Shown: positions 12,617 to 45,429, numbered from the stretch's first letter. The stretch: DNA of 64,000 nt from Takifugu bimaculatus (GCA_004026145.2 CP034975.1:7852686-7916685); one strand, 5' to 3'. The notes: generated by a model from the sequence alone, not told the origin. A program made the numbers and translations.

Positions 12617-13389
12617 ACGTCTTCTCGAAGGTTAGTTTTGACTAGCGTTAGCTTTGAAGAGAGATGACTGATGTTTTTTAAGGAGCAAACTAAAAGTAAA
12701 ATGTGCAACAGAAAAACAAAATAAAGGAGATGTATGAATAAAACTACAAATTAGACAAAAGAGAAATATAATAATAAATAAGGATAAAAGCCCCACGGCC
12801 ACAGAAATCATCAAGGGAGAGGTCGGAAATATAGGATTTAGCAACGAAATCTTACAATAGCTCTGATTTTAGAGATGATTTATGTAAAGCTTTCTGACTG
12901 GAGGATGGGAGGGACGAGTGAGGTCCTGATCAGAAGATTTCAGAATGTCTCATGCGCGTCAACGTTTCAGATGATGCTTATTAGCAACTAAGACGATGGT
13001 GAGGTTTAAACCAAATCAGGTCTGAACCCTGAACCGACACCAGCCAGGAAATCTGCAGCCCTGAACCCGGAGTGTCGGTCCCCGGATCGCCTCCTGGTGG
13101 CTGGCTGTGGAATAACCGACGAGTCCTGTCTCAACACGTATCACGTCAAATAAGAGTCCAAGCGGCTTTGTTGCAGTTCACTGATGTCTTGTTTGTTATT
13201 CTGACTTTGACCTTAGGAGGAAGATCCTACACTCATGAAAATGGCTCTTAAAAGCTTTTTTAAGGAACACACAGACACACGACTGTGAAGCCAGTGTGAA
13301 GGCGTGAAGTGTGTCTGAGTGATGAGCTGCTGATTGAAGATGTTGAAGAGGACTATAACACACCAGTGATTGAGGGACAGGGAAAGAAG

Positions 13390-13400
13390 AAGTGTGTGTT

Positions 13401-13439
<39 letters not shown>

Positions 13440-13540
13440 TAATGGCCATATGAAATGTGTTCAACTGCAGATGAAAATATTTGGTTTCATCTAATATGTG
13501 TTGCACTGATGTGACACCGGTGCAAGCAGATTTCAGCCTG

Positions 13541-13581
<41 letters not shown>

Positions 13582-13601
13582 TCACACACTCACACACGCA
13601 T
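13390..13601. repeat. Pair of compound microsatellites (GT/GA and CT/CA)
   Basis: (GT)n(GA)n at 13390-13438 and (CT)n(CA)n at 13541-13601 lie about 100 bp apart and are reverse complements of each other in type. They could form an inverted pair or simply be independent expansions. Confidence 0.85.
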
Positions 13602-15095
13602 ACAACCTTACATGTACTTATTAGTAACCTTGCTGCTACCCTCATACACAGCAAAATGTCCTCACTTTGGAGTGAAAAACGCACACTTTAAGTATGTCCG
13701 CACACTCAAAATCTCATATTTCTCAATCCTTAGAACAATATATTTGTCCCCATTAAAACATGTGCTGATCAAACTATTGTTGAAACTGCATCCCTGGCGG
13801 GCCCGGATGGCCCATGTCCGGGGTCCTGTTACAGGCCCCCAGTGGTGATGTTGAGGAGGAACCTGTGGCCTCAGAGAGCAGATCACAGTTCTGGTACTCA
13901 CAGCTGAAGCCTGAGTACAGCAGCCACAGCTTCAGTGATCATCTGACAGAAACACTTTTTGTATTTCTTTTAAATCTTTTTTTTTAATATCAGCTGTGGC
14001 GCTTAGGCATATATTTGGCTCCCTCTAGTGGTCGGTGAATATATTAATTTTCATAAATCAAATATTTTCATATGTAAGATAAAAATTAATGTCACGTTAT
14101 TGATGTCTTGATGTTGCTGTCAGGACAAGGCAAAATGACACAATGGCTACCATGGCAACACAGACAAGCAGTAGTGGAGAACTTTACTTTGATCTCTTCC
14201 ACTTTCAGTCAAAGCTCAAAGACATATTTCTCATATTTTAAGGTTCCTCCAGAACAGGTGACAAAAGTGGAACATAGCAAGAACCATGAAAAGTCATAAA
14301 ACATTTTTTTTCTGAAACAAAATCTGTATTTTCACTGTTTGATAAGAGCCTGACCTTTCCGAAAGTTCCCGAAAATGGCACAAGTTGTTTCTGTTAGGCT
14401 GTACTTGCATTAGCATTTAGCTAATTGTGCTACATGAGCTCCAGGATTTGAAATATAGAATTTAGTCAACAGTGTGGTTATGGAAGAGAAATCAGTTATT
14501 AAATTAATCAATATAGTTACAAATCTACACAACATCTGATATAAAGAAAAATATTTTTTTCTTTGTTTTGAACAGGCAGTGAGGGTTTCCATAGTTACCA
14601 CAGTTGATAAGAACACCAGCAATAATATGATAATAAGGAATTTAACGCAACATTTTCATGGAACTTAATCAGTTGTTGTTTTGTTGTTTCTGAATCCGAT
14701 TATTGTTAGTCTGACACAATCACCCACTTGGAGACGTTGAAACCACACAATCCGATCATTAGCGACTATGCTACCATCACAAACATTTAGAAAAGTGGTG
14801 AAATGCTCCTTTATTCCTGGTTTAAACCCTTTGTTTTCATGCAGAGCTCCTATCACCGGCTGATTTGATAAAACCCATATTGCAGAATCACAAACACAAC
14901 TTCAGCTACTGAGCGCAACACAAGCGTCGGCCCGTTTACGCGGCGTGCAGATGTAACTTAACCCAGGAGGAATCGATGCTACGTAGAGTGTAAAAGTCCT
15001 GATGTCACCCAAACGCATCACTCGTCCGCAACACAATCATCAACCAGTGAAACTGGTGACGGGATAAAGACCCGATGATGTGACAAGTGAAACAA

Positions 15096-15116
15096 GGCGC
15101 CCCCTAGTGGCTGGCC
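15096..15116 (-). promoter_or_regulatory. CTCF-like site, reverse, downstream of prkg1
   Basis: GGCGCCCCCTAGTGGCTGG is the reverse complement of the CTCF core CCACTAGGGGGCGCC. It lies about 720 bp past the prkg1 stop codon, between two convergent genes, a plausible boundary position. Confidence 0.55.
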
Positions 15117-15835
15117 TGCATTGCAATGGCCTCACTGCTATATTGGTTTCCAGGAAATTATCATAACATAAATGTGGATGTGGCACAGGTGTTTATAGCT
15201 CCGCCCCCTGTTGTTTTTGTTTTGTCTCAACACCTGACATGAGGAGCGATGGCATAGCAGTGACATCTCTTCAGGGCTTCGCTCGGTTCTCCTGCTGCAG
15301 TCTGCGGGTGCGTCCTTCGGAACAGTTTTCTGGAAGTATCGTCTCTCCGTGAGCGGCTGAATGTCAAAGAAAAGAGCATTCTGATTGGCTGCTGGGACAA
15401 CGTTTATAACCTCGGCCACCAATAACCTGAGTGAGACCAGAGGAGCCCAATTGAAAGTCTTTGTTTTAGACCAGCAGAACCAGAAATTTCTGTGACAGGA
15501 ATCACAACAACTTCCCAATATTCCCAGTTCTGAACCTGTTCTCCTGATGAGATGTTCCAGGAGCGACAGGAGAGCTGTTGTGAAATCGAACTTTTGTTTC
15601 GAAAAAACAAAATGGCTGAGACGTCGAGGAGATTGTTCACGGGGAAGCACAGAACGGCCAGGACATCTCAAATGTCCGGACCAGTCGGACCACCGTCAGT
15701 CGTTGTTCGGGTCCTTTGGTGGCTTCAAAGCAAAGATGAAAGAACGACACAGGGGCGACGCAGCTGCACCCACGCTGCAGCTGGAACTGCTCACGTCCCT
15801 CCAGCTCACGTCCCTCCAGTTCCCATCTGATCGGA

Positions 15836-32219
<16,384 letters not shown>

Positions 32220-33928
32220 TGGACCTCTGATAGGGTTCTTTCCCTTTCTCTGCTCCCCAACTCTGATTGCTTGACTCTTCAGATCAGACGTCCCCTCGCT
32301 CAGGACCTTAAGGATCCCTTACTTGCTTCTTCTGTTAGTGAAAGAAACTCCAACCCCTCAGAGGGCTCCTAAGATCCTTGAAGACGGTCCTGCGATCTTC
32401 AGACATCTGAATTCTTTGACGTTTTCCTGTGGATCCTCCGTGGACCTTCTTTGGGGTCTCTGAGATCCCTCTAAGATTTCAAGGACTCTCGTTGTTTAGA
32501 CCCCTTTAGAACAATTTGTTAAAAATCTTAAATCTGCAGGGTTTCTAGTTTGGAAATAAAAGCAAAGAAATAAATAAAGTTGTTTGAAATGAAACGTCGT
32601 ATTTCCGAATTGTCACAATAGGAGAAAATAATGAAAAAGAACATTAAAAAAAAAAAAAAGGTTTTCTTGGCGTGATCGACGTCGTGTAAAAAGATTGCAG
32701 CTGATCAGAAATCAAGGTTGTCCAGGAAAGCGCAATAAAACAGTCCAGAATCCGCGGACAGGTCCAGCTGGACACGGGGACAACAGGTCTCTGCTGGGTC
32801 CGCGTCAGGCTGAGCGCGGAGTCCGGAGAGGTGAGTGAGAAGATGATCCCGGAGGATGCGGAGCTGCAGATCTGCTCCGCTTTAATTAATCACCTTCATT
32901 ATTTTAACACGATTAACACGGAGCTGCAGCAGCTGCAGCTGAGGAGCCCCTGAAACTTCTCCTCCTCCCCCGGATCCGAGCCAGGAGAACCGGAGAGCAA
33001 CACGTGGTGTGGAGGCACGACTCTGCCAAGAATAGCCGCGATAGCAGCCAGAACTTTCATACATTTTTCGGATGTATTCCTGTAAATTTCAGATCAACGC
33101 GCGAGTGTCAAAACTGGAGCTGAAGTAAAGAGAAGAACACTGCGATAAATGATCACGAAAGATTTCCCTCAAAGGACCAAAAAAAAAAAAAAAAAACCAG
33201 CTGAAACTGCGTAAAAGTTTGTTTCCGGGGGATGATGTCATATTTAAGAAAGACAGTAGGATATATAACACTCCTATTAAAACATGGTTCACACCTCCCC
33301 TGCACGCACGCGGACAGCCGAATAGCGGTCCTGAGGTCACGTGACTCGCTGCTTCGGGGGTCTTTGGAAGAGTTCAGGTCTCGCGCAGCTCAGAAAGGAA
33401 AGACCCTCCAGAGTAGCAGACGATGGACTGCTGCCATCTGTCGGTCAGGTGTTGTAATTGCAGCATGTCATTTTTAAAAAGTAAGTTAAAAAAGACGCGA
33501 AACTCCGCGTAAAAGGTAGTTAAATTAAAACGCGTTAAAGATGTTAAAAGTTAAAATAAATACGAAACTGATTCTTTGTGAATTTCATGCTGGGAAATGT
33601 GATTAAATCCTTACGTTGTGACGTGAAACAGTCAAATAACTCAACACTCAAGCAGTTTAAACTTTATTTAACAAGAAAACAGAACAAAATGTGCGTGTTT
33701 TAAGGCCTTTGACCGTCAGCCTCTATCTGCATGAAAGTCCTCTCTTTAGCTGTGGAACACTGACGCACGCACGCACGCACACACACAGACACACACACAC
33801 ACACACACACACACAGTCATTATCTGTGCGTGTCCACTGATAGCAGCAGGTTACACATTAACTACGTGTAAAGCTAACACGGAGACAGTGAACCTTTGGA
33901 GTCTGATATGATGTGTGATCTCTCCCTC

Positions 33929-33968
<40 letters not shown>

Positions 33969-35394
33969 TACACACACAGGTCCCTAATGACACGTGAATG
34001 CTCAGTCATCAGAATGACTCGGCTCTGATCGGAGGAAGGTGATCTCTGAAATTGCTCAGGTGAGTTTTTCTTTTAAAATGCTTTCAAAATAATTTTTATT
34101 TGAACACACAGATACCCACACACAGAAACCCACACACAGATACCCACACACAGACACGCACACACACACATACAGAGGTGAAGTAAGAATGTTAAGAACA
34201 GTAGCCATCAAGACAAACATGGCTGACTGAACAAACAGGCCGAGAGACTTTAACATGTGTTAAAGTGGAGAGAGAGAGAGAAAGAGTTGTTGTCTCTTGA
34301 CCCGAAGTGTCCTTATTACTATTGTTCTGAATGATTGTCATTACTTGTAATGATTGTTGTTAGTACTTGCAGTGGCAGTAGAAGTGACAAAAATCAATCA
34401 ATCAATCTTTGAACCTTGATCAAAGTGTGAAATTCCAAACACACAGAATTTTCGCAGACTTATTTTTTGTGCCGTTATGACTCGGTCCTGATCAGCGGAG
34501 GAGCTGAACCTTGTGCTTGCAGATGCAGAAGCTGGACCACGGTGGTCTGTGCTGGTCTCAGGCCCTGGTTAGGGTCAAAGGTCAGAGTCACTGCGGTCTC
34601 AGGCTGTGTTGAGGGATTTTGTTTTAAATAAGAAAAAGCTTTTTCGTTTTACTGATGAAAAATTTATAGTTGATGGACACAAAATGGCTGTGTGTGTGTG
34701 TGTGTTGTTGTGCATGCAACTTTGTGAGGACCAGAATAGACATTTTGCCTCCAAAGTGAGGGCTCACAGGGTCACAGCTTTTGCTGAGCTTTTGTTCAGA
34801 CGTTAACTTGATGAAATCAACCGATTGTGTGGTTTTGGTTTGTTTTCTTGTAATGAAAGCGTGACGAGATGCTGTTGTGAGGCCTGGGGATGCCAGTGAG
34901 AGTCCTCACAAAGGTAGTAGTACAAATGTGTGTGTGTGTGTGTGTGTGTGGGTGTGATGATCGGTTTCCTGTTTTCATCTTCATCACTTGTCTCCTCTTC
35001 GTTTTCACCCGTCCGCCAATTGTTCATCCAATACTGTCAAAGTCAAGGAGATGATCAATAAGCTCCGGACAGGAAGTTTACGTCAAATCCTCCTCCATCA
35101 TGTTTGATCAGAGTCTGTCAATGATTAGCAACAGAACCTTGACCTGATCAGAACGCTGGCGGCGAGAGCACTCTGACAGCAGAAAGACTGAGACTACAGT
35201 ATATCCTGACATCGGCCCGATCAGATTATGAGTAAAACAGCAACGGTTTCAGTTCGATCCTAATAAACCGATTTTTAAAACTGGTTCTACGACGGACGAA
35301 CAAGCGATGACTCGCCATTTTCTCTGTTCTTCTTTCTGGACTCGGTAAATGTATTTTCACATGTTGGAGCTTAACCGTTTCTTTTCTCTTCCAG
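32220..35394. other. Shared 5' region of prkg1 and a1cf
   Basis: Head-to-head spacer of about 3.2 kb. The left part (32220-32480) is presumed prkg1 5' UTR, read on the minus strand. Repeats: CA runs at 33767-33815 and 33938-33980, a CCCACACACAGA cluster at 34107-34170, TG runs near 34690 and 34926. A possible a1cf 5' exon ends at 34059. No other gene is supported. Confidence 0.5.
34000..34059 (+). other. Candidate a1cf 5' untranslated exon
   Basis: A strong plus-strand donor, GCTCAG|GTGAGTTTTT, sits at 34059/34060. The next plus-strand acceptor with a long pyrimidine tract, TTTCTCTTCCAG, is at 35394, directly before the a1cf start exon. The pairing is an inference; the left limit is arbitrary. 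Confidence 0.35.
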
Positions 35395-35443
35395 TGAGCG
35401 TCCATAATTTCCCTGATTTACATACTGCTGTCAATCACACCCA

Positions 35444-38400
35444 ATGGAAGCCAATCAGAATGCAAGCGGGGACGAGCTGACGGGGACCCAGAAGGAGGCG
35501 CAGCTGCGAGCGCTAACGCAGCGTACGGGGTACCAATTGCGGCAGGTGCGATTGTACGATATGCGCAGAGCGCCCCCTGCTGCCAGGCAGTGTAAAACGC
35601 TTATTTTCGGTTGCTATGGTTGGACGTCAAACTTTTTCAAACAAACCGCTATCAAACAAGAGCGTCCTGCTTCGTTTTAGGAGAACGGCCAGCGGCGCTA
35701 CGGCGGCCCTCCACCCGACTGGAACGGCCCTCCACCAGAGAGGGGGAGCGAGATCTTTGTGGGAAAACTGCCAAGAGACCTGTTTGAGGACGAACTGGTG
35801 CCGCTATGTGAGAAGGTGACGGAGGAAAGGAGGTCCCTTCGTTCCTCCTGTCTCTTTTTAACCGCTGCTCTCCCCGTCTTCAGTTCGGTAAAATCTACGA
35901 GGTGAGGATGATGATGGACTTCAGCGGGAACAACCGAGGATACGCCTTCGTCACCTTCAGCAACAAACAGGAGGCCAAAGCGGCGATGAAGCAGCTCAAC
36001 AACTACGAGATCAGGTGACGCCAGAGATAGAAAGTTGAGGAAGAACCCAAGTTTTTGGTCTTCTTCACCAGTTAAACGATCGAATCTTTTGGATGGCGCC
36101 GAGGCAACGTGTCACTGAGCCTTCTCTCTCCGCGGCTGCGCTTCACCTCCACAGAAACGGACGTCTCCTTGGAGTTTGCGCCAGCGTGGACAACTGCCGC
36201 CTGTTTGTGGGCGGGATTCCGAAAACCAAGAAGCGCGAGGAGATCATGTGCGAGATGAGGAAGGTCACAGACGGGGTCCTAGATGTCATCGTTTACCCGA
36301 GTGCTGCCGACAAATCAAAGAACCGAGGATTCGCCTTTGTCGAGTACGAAAGCCATCGAGCTGCCGCCATGGCGAGGCGCAAACTACTGCCAGGTGAAGC
36401 CTAAAGAACACACACCTTCGTGTATGAGATTTATGAATGTGGTGGAGAGCTCAGGTGGAACTGACGACAGTAGAGCTAACAGTTCTAAGACAAAATCAAT
36501 AGTTATGCTAGCACCTGTAATTAGCTAACGTTGCAAAGGTTAACCTGGAAGGGATGTCCAAAAGCCAACCCCGAAACTGTGAAAACCTTTTTTTTTTTAA
36601 AAGTATTTCAATGCTGCCAAAGTTACAGAATTACAGCTGAAAGTATTTCGTAAAAGGAACTGCAATAAACTCGTTGAGATTGTTATCACACGCCAGCCGC
36701 AGCCCTGCGTCACCGGGCTGGTATCCAATTTGATGGGTTCAGTGATAAGATAAATGACGGGAGTGATCGAAATATTTCAGAAATTATTTTATCGTGTTCA
36801 AACATCAGTGTCAAACTCCCTAGAAAAGGGAGAAAAAAGTTATCTGTGTGATAAAGCATTTTAAAGTGAACTCGAAAGCTTCTGTGATAAGATTTTATTG
36901 GTCCAGCACAAGAAGATAATGAGCTTAAACGTTCACATTTGAGGTCAGGCGGGTTGGTGCATCATCGACATCATCGTCTGCTAGCACCTCAGACCATTTT
37001 CCAAGTACACAACGTGATGTTTTCTTGCTCAGGTCGTATTCAGCTCTGGGGTCATGCCATCGCAGTGGACTGGGCGGAGCCTGAGGTGGAGGTCGACGAG
37101 GACACCATGGCAACTGTAAAGATCTTGTATGTGAGGAACTTGATGCTTCAGACCACAGAGGAGACCATCGAGAAGGAGTTTAATAGCCTAAAACAAGGTA
37201 CAGCTCAACTCACAGGTGGCGTGCCACAGGGATCAGGTTTAGGTCCCGTAACTCTTTCAGCTAATCTTTAAACCTGAAGATCTTTAGAACTCCTGGTGAT
37301 GTTTTATGGTGACGGCTAATGCAGGTGCAGTGGAGCGAGTGAAGAAAATCAGAGATTACGCCTTTGTGCACTTCACCCAGCGAGAAGATGCCATCCATGC
37401 CATGAACGCGCTCAACGGAAAGGTCTGCTTCCCCGTCGTCCTAGCAACAGCCCCACCCCACAGCGACGTCATCACTGTCTCCTTCATCCAGGTGGTTGAC
37501 GGCTCTCCCATCGAGGTGACTCTGGCGAAGCCAGTGGACAAGGACAGCTACGTCCGATACACTAGAGGAACCGGAGGACGGGGTGGATCTCTGCAGACCG
37601 ACTACGCCACCTATTCAGTGGGACAGGTACAGCGTTATGTCAACACCCTCTGACCACAGCGTCAGTAGGCTACATCTACTCAGGCCTCCGCCTCCCCCTC
37701 CTCCAGATGTACGACCCCTCGACGGCGTATCTCGGCGCGCCCATGTTTTACGCCCCACAGACGTACGCGGCCATGCCAGGTCAGTTTCGCTTTCCGCTGG
37801 CGAAGGCGCACATCGGAGGTCGAGGTTTGATCAGGCCGCCGTCTGTCCGAGGTGAGAAAATGTGATAAAAGCGCGAGCGCGAATCTCAGTGACGTCACTG
37901 CGAACAGTCGTCTATCAATGAATTCCTTATACGGTAATCACAGAATCCTTTTACCATCTATTTTCTTTCCAAATAGATTTTAAAAAAAAAAAGAAAACTC
38001 ACTTATGAGAATCCAAACATTCCAAATGTTTGAATGAAAATTGATTGAAGAAAAAAATGAACAATGGGTTTTGATCGATAATCGAGTCATCAAAGCGCAA
38101 AATGATTCCGCTGTAGTTCAATTCCTGACCTGAGGGGGGGAAGAACCGCAATTCTATCTCCTCTGTTTTTCCTGCTGAATCGACTGGAATCAAAGAGGAT
38201 CAAGTGGATCAGAATATAAACAAAAACCACTCGTGTGAAGAAAAAGTAAACCCTCAAAAATGGTGGATGATAGACTGGCTGTTGCCATGACAATTGCTGC
38301 AGCTCGCGCTAATAATTGACCAGTTGTGATTCCGCTCTTGCCCTGATTTCCTGTGATTTGATTGATTTTGCTGCCTTTTCGGTCTCCTGTAGAAATTTAC

Positions 38401-40115
38401 ATGACTGTACCTGTAGGGGCTGCCGGGGTTCGGGGGCTGGGTGGGCGGGGCTACTTGGCCTATACCACCGGGCTTGGAGCGGTAGGTCGATGTGGCAGCA
38501 GTGGTGCGTCCTACCTGAAGGTGGATAAACAGGCAGAGGAGAAGTTGTACGAGTTGTTGCCAGGCATGGAGCTAACCCCCATGAGCACCGCTGCCATGAA
38601 CCTCAAGGCCGCCGCCGCCATCAAACCTGCACCACAAGTAAGAAAACGTTGCTTCTCCACCACCTGAGTTATTGCCCTGGAGAAAACAGACCCGAGAGGT
38701 TTTAAGACAAATTGTTTCAGTTTAGCTCACATGTATGAGTTTAGCGTAGCCCAGGTGAACCATCAAAACGGTCCTTCTTTCCCTTAAACTTTTTGACTCA
38801 TCTGTCATGGACCATCTGACTCCTGAGGTGAAGGTGTGAGACAAACCAAGAACTAAAGAGTTCAATCACCACATTAGCTTAGCTTGACAGTACTCATGAC
38901 TGTGTCAGAATAAGAAACAGATCAAAACTTGCTACATTTCAGATTCTGGTATTGGTTCTTATCAGGTTCTGGAGGAGTTGTGTCAGAAGAACAACTGGGG
39001 TCAACCCGTCTATCAGCTGCACTCTGCCATTGGTCCAGACCAGAGACAACTTTTCCTCTACAAGATCACTATCCCTGCCCTGGCAACACAGTATCCCAAC
39101 GTGTACGTGTGCGCCTCATCAGCAGAATAGTACTAGTACTACTGCTGGTACTAGTACTACTACTGCTACTAGTGCTACTGCTGCTACTAGCACTACTGGT
39201 GCTATTAGTACTACTACTGCTACTAGTACTACTACTGCTACTAGTACTACTGCTGCTACTAGTTCAACTGCTACTACTAATACTACTACTGCTACTAGTA
39301 CTACTGCTGCTACTTGTACTACTGCTGCTACTAGTACTACTACTGTTACTACTGCTGCTACTAGTACTACTACTGCAACTAGTACTACTGCTGCTACTAG
39401 TACTACTGCTGCTACTACTGCTGCTACTAGTACTACTACTGCTACTAGTACTACTACTGCAACTAGTACTACTACTATTACTACTACTGCTGCTCCAGTA
39501 TTTACTCCAGTATTTCTGCTGTCTGTGGCTGGTGCTTCACCTGCAGCCACTAGGCCACTTGCTGGTTCATCGACTCTTGGATTGATGTGGTCTCTTTCCC
39601 ATGCAGACATCCCTTCACCCCCACCAAACTGTGTGCGGTTGTAGAGGAAGCGAAGGTCCACGCGGCTGAACACACCCTGCAGACGCTCGGCCTGCTAACC
39701 GAGGGCGCTAGCGACGCCGGCTGTGCGACTACATCCGCCGTTGCCTCGGTAGCCTTCCCAGGTATGTGAAGGTCCGTACCCCAATCTGACTAACTCTCCA
39801 CTTCAGAACACTCACTAACAAACCGGTCAGATACTCCGATGTTCACAGGCTGCACAATAATGCGATCATGACCAGATGTAGCTGTAGTAGAGTAAAAGTA
39901 CTGCAGTCTTACCGGCTGCTTTGCAGTAATTGCAGGACATTGATCATGTGATGTGTGCAGGTTACGCACTGGTGAGCCCGGCGTCGTCGGCAGTAGCATC
40001 CCAGCTGAAGCAGGCCGTGTCGCTGGGTCAGGATATGACCACCTACGCCACCTACGAAGGCTACCCCGCCTTTGCTGTGGCGGCTCGCCACGGTGACAGA
40101 TATGGCGTTTACTAG
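35444..40115 (+). CDS. a1cf: APOBEC1 complementation factor
   Basis: RNA-binding protein with three RRM domains, known as the partner that docks APOBEC1 on apolipoprotein B mRNA in mammals; fish lack APOBEC1, so here a wider RNA-processing role is likely. Twelve coding exons: 35444-35545, 35681-35815, 35884-36014, 36155-36393, 37033-37197, 37325-37422, 37492-37626, 37707-37851, 38393-38637, 38966-39102, 39607-39761, 39961-40115; 613 residues. The start exon begins after an acceptor at 35394. RRM1 about 56-134 ([10 protein letters not shown]), RRM2 about 136-218 ([18 protein letters not shown]), RRM3 about 231-303 ([15 protein letters not shown]), a Gly/Arg-rich linker ([16 protein letters not shown]), then the C-terminal double-stranded-RNA-binding-like segment ([15 protein letters not shown]). 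All phases agree and no frame break is present. The neighbouring prkg1 is also its neighbour in human. Confidence 0.96.
35568..35587 (-). promoter_or_regulatory. CTCF-like site, reverse, a1cf intron 1
   Basis: AGAGCGCCCCCTGCTGCCAG is the reverse complement of a CTCF core. It sits 23 bp after the a1cf start exon in a 135-bp intron. Confidence 0.5.
36394..37032 (+). other. a1cf intron 4
   Basis: 639 bp between the RRM2 exon and the RRM2-RRM3 linker exon. AT-rich, with a T-run near 36588; nothing else recognised. Confidence 0.8.
37852..38392 (+). other. a1cf intron 8
   Basis: 541 bp, AT-rich in its middle, ending in a clear acceptor (GTCTCCTGTAG). Nothing else recognised. Confidence 0.8.
39119..39492. 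repeat. TAC/TGC/TAG trinucleotide-based array in a1cf intron 10
   Basis: About 370 bp built almost only from TAC, TGC and TAG triplets in changing order (TACTAGTACTACTGCTGC...). It fills most of the 504-bp intron 39103-39606. Long Leu/Val, Thr/Ser/Ala and Val/Ala frames through it are products of the repeat. Confidence 0.95.
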
Positions 40116-40125
40116 ATTAAGACTA

Positions 40126-40131
40126 AATAAA
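40126..40131 (+). terminator. Probable a1cf poly(A) signal
   Basis: AATAAA 11 bp after the a1cf stop codon, followed by a GTTTTGGGTTGTTTTTTT U/GU-rich stretch. This would give an unusually short 3' UTR; a further signal could be used downstream. Confidence 0.55.
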
Positions 40132-40139
40132 AGTTTTGG

Positions 40140-41944
40140 GTTGTTTTTTTTTTTTTTACTTCAGGGAGGCGTTTGCTGGAGGTTGTGAAAACGGAAAACG
40201 TGTGATCAGCCGCGTCTTTTCTACAAAAAGCTGTATTGTGTGAACATTTTATTGAATTTACCAGGGTTTTTTTTTTGTTGGATGTTTCTATTCTTTTACA
40301 GTCAGACTAAACCTGTCAAGTCTCATTCAAATAGAAGGTTAAAAAGAATTTTTGGCCTCAAACCTAAAGATGGCCCGTGGTGTAGTTTCCCTCCACACTG
40401 TCTCTGCTTCTCCATCGTTCCCTCAGTCACATGACTGTTCCACTTCATTGAGATTGGCTGAAAAGTTTGAGGGAAAATGTTTAAAAGCACATGTCTGAAG
40501 TCACACTCTTTCATTTCTAACTTTTATTGTCAACCATTTTGCCCTAATTTAGTCCAGACGATAAATCAGAGGATAGCAACGGTGTGAAGTGGTTCTAACT
40601 GCGAGTTCGTTGCCACGTTTCTGTGTTTCCACATTTACCTGTCGAGTCACGATACAGCTTTGAAGATTGACGCGGCCCAGTTTGGTCAAGCGAGACAACT
40701 TAATGTTTGAAACATTCGGCCATTTGGAAGGGTTTCACATTCGATACTACGACTTATTTCAGTTGGCGAAGGACAAGTTAATCGACGTTAGCTGCAAAAG
40801 TCCTGACGTGCGATGTTTGCTAATACCTTTGAGATTTAAGATGGTAGTAGTCTGACCCGATCATTTTCTTTTGTTTGCTTCTGAGTTGACGACGTAGGGT
40901 CATCCGAGCCACGAACACGCAGAGGCGGAGACAGTATTAAAGTGTGTAAAGCACTTAGAACTTATTTTTTTACATAGGGGATAAAGGACAAATATCAAAA
41001 ATACTGTCTATGTTTCAGGGTTTTACCTCCATAATGAAAGGGTGAAACCAGAACAACACAAATTGGGAGGATTTGGGGAGTTGTGGGTACTTTGATAATC
41101 TGTCATTTCCTGAAAGAACCTTATTGAATCTGAAGCACCTGTTCTGTTGTTCCAGCTTTGACTAATAAAGTTTGTAAAATAACCTCAAACGCCTCCTGTT
41201 TAAACATGTCTTGATGCTAACCCGCACCATTGGTCGGACTCCTCAATAACCAGTTTTAACCGTTAGCTCCATCCCTTTTTCGTCATGCTAACTACGACTT
41301 GAATCTGCAAACAAACATCAACCTCGTGACTTTGATCACAGCAGCTTATTTTCAATTCAAACATCAAAGAAAAGGCACGTGCTCTGATTGGTCAGTGGAG
41401 GCAGAAGGTTCCTCAGGAGTTACGCATCATGGTGACTCAGTGAGGTCGGGTTAATCCGATGCCAAGTGGTGCTGTGATCTAAGTTAGCTACTAAATACAT
41501 TTTCACAATGGAGTGAAATCATGTGACAAGCCACACCCATCAAAGTGATAAAAGCACAACAGGAATCTTTTATTTCTGACAAACAAAAGATGCTAGCCAG
41601 TTAGCTTGGTTGAGCCTAATGTGTGTCTCGTGTCTGGTAAATAAATTCACTCAGAATCTCTGAAAAATCCAACACTAATCTCAGAATTTTCCCTACTTTA
41701 TAATCCAGAGGCACCTATGTGAAAATTTGCCCTTCGTTGCAATTGCCTACCCGTTATCGGACAAAACTGCACGGTCACCGCCCCCCCATCTAATTAATCT
41801 CTGATTATTAGGAAATGATAAACAAACCTATAGAGTTGCCCACCAGTCTTGAGCAGAGTTCTGTGAACAGTCCTGTGAGTTCTGAAGGACCGATACCTTT
41901 GACTACCCATCGTGTAGGTAAGCAGACCCTTCCCACAGGGGCAG
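40140..41944. other. Intergenic region between a1cf and phyhipl
   Basis: Spacer between two convergent genes, about 1.8 kb. It must hold the phyhipl 3' UTR; a minus-strand AATAAA lies at 41569-41574, about 370 bp past the phyhipl stop. No coding similarity seen. Confidence 0.5.
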
Positions 41945-45030
<3,086 letters not shown>

Positions 45031-45111
45031 CAGAAGCAGAACCACAGAGAGAACGAGTAAACCTGAGTGCTGCTCGCTCTATCACTCTGTTAAAGAGACT
45101 CAGCTGAGTCA

Positions 45112-45375
45112 AGGAAGAAGAGAGAGAGGAGGGAGAGGAGAGAGAGGGAGTTAGAGGGGGGAGAGAGAGGGTAGAGACAAGAGGGGTAGAGAGAGAGGAG
45201 AGAGAATGAGAGAGAGAGGAGAGAGATGGGGTAGAGAATGAGAGGAGAGAGAGAATGAGGAGAGAGAGAGATGGGGTAGAGAATGAGAGGAGAGAGAGGG
45301 AGAGTTAGAGAGAGGAGAGAGGGAGAGTGAGAGAGGAGAGAGGGAGAGAAAGAGAGGAGAGAGGGAGAGAAGGGT
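45112..45375. repeat. GA-rich (GAGAGAGG) low-complexity tract
   Basis: About 260 bp of GA/GGA repeats, purine-rich on the plus strand, between the phyhipl start and the sun1 3' end. A position in or near the phyhipl promoter or 5' UTR is likely. Ser/Leu/Pro frames across it are artefacts. Confidence 0.9.
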
Positions 45376-45429
45376 CCCATTTGTGACCACTAGAAAGACG
45401 CCACCCACACTTCAAATTCATAGAAAAAC

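Larger units (their letters stand above)
10316..15835. other. Intergenic region between drd6 and prkg1
   Basis: About 5.5 kb between the 3' ends of two convergent genes; the prkg1 3' UTR must lie in its right part. It contains a TTTGTGGCTTCTTTG triplication (about 12565-12615), a GT/GA compound microsatellite (13390-13438), a mirror-type CT/CA microsatellite (13541-13601) and CTCF-like sites near 14017 and 15096. Open frames are short and show no recognisable domains. I saw no gene. Confidence 0.5.

Noticed and set aside
38929..39673. Poly-Leu, Thr/Ala-rich and Val/Ala-rich open frames of 184-230 codons
   Set aside because: All arise from the TAC/TGC/TAG triplet array in an a1cf intron and lack starts or splice support.
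45090..45408. Ser/Leu/Pro-rich open frames on the minus strand
   Set aside because: Produced by the GAGAGG low-complexity tract between phyhipl and sun1.
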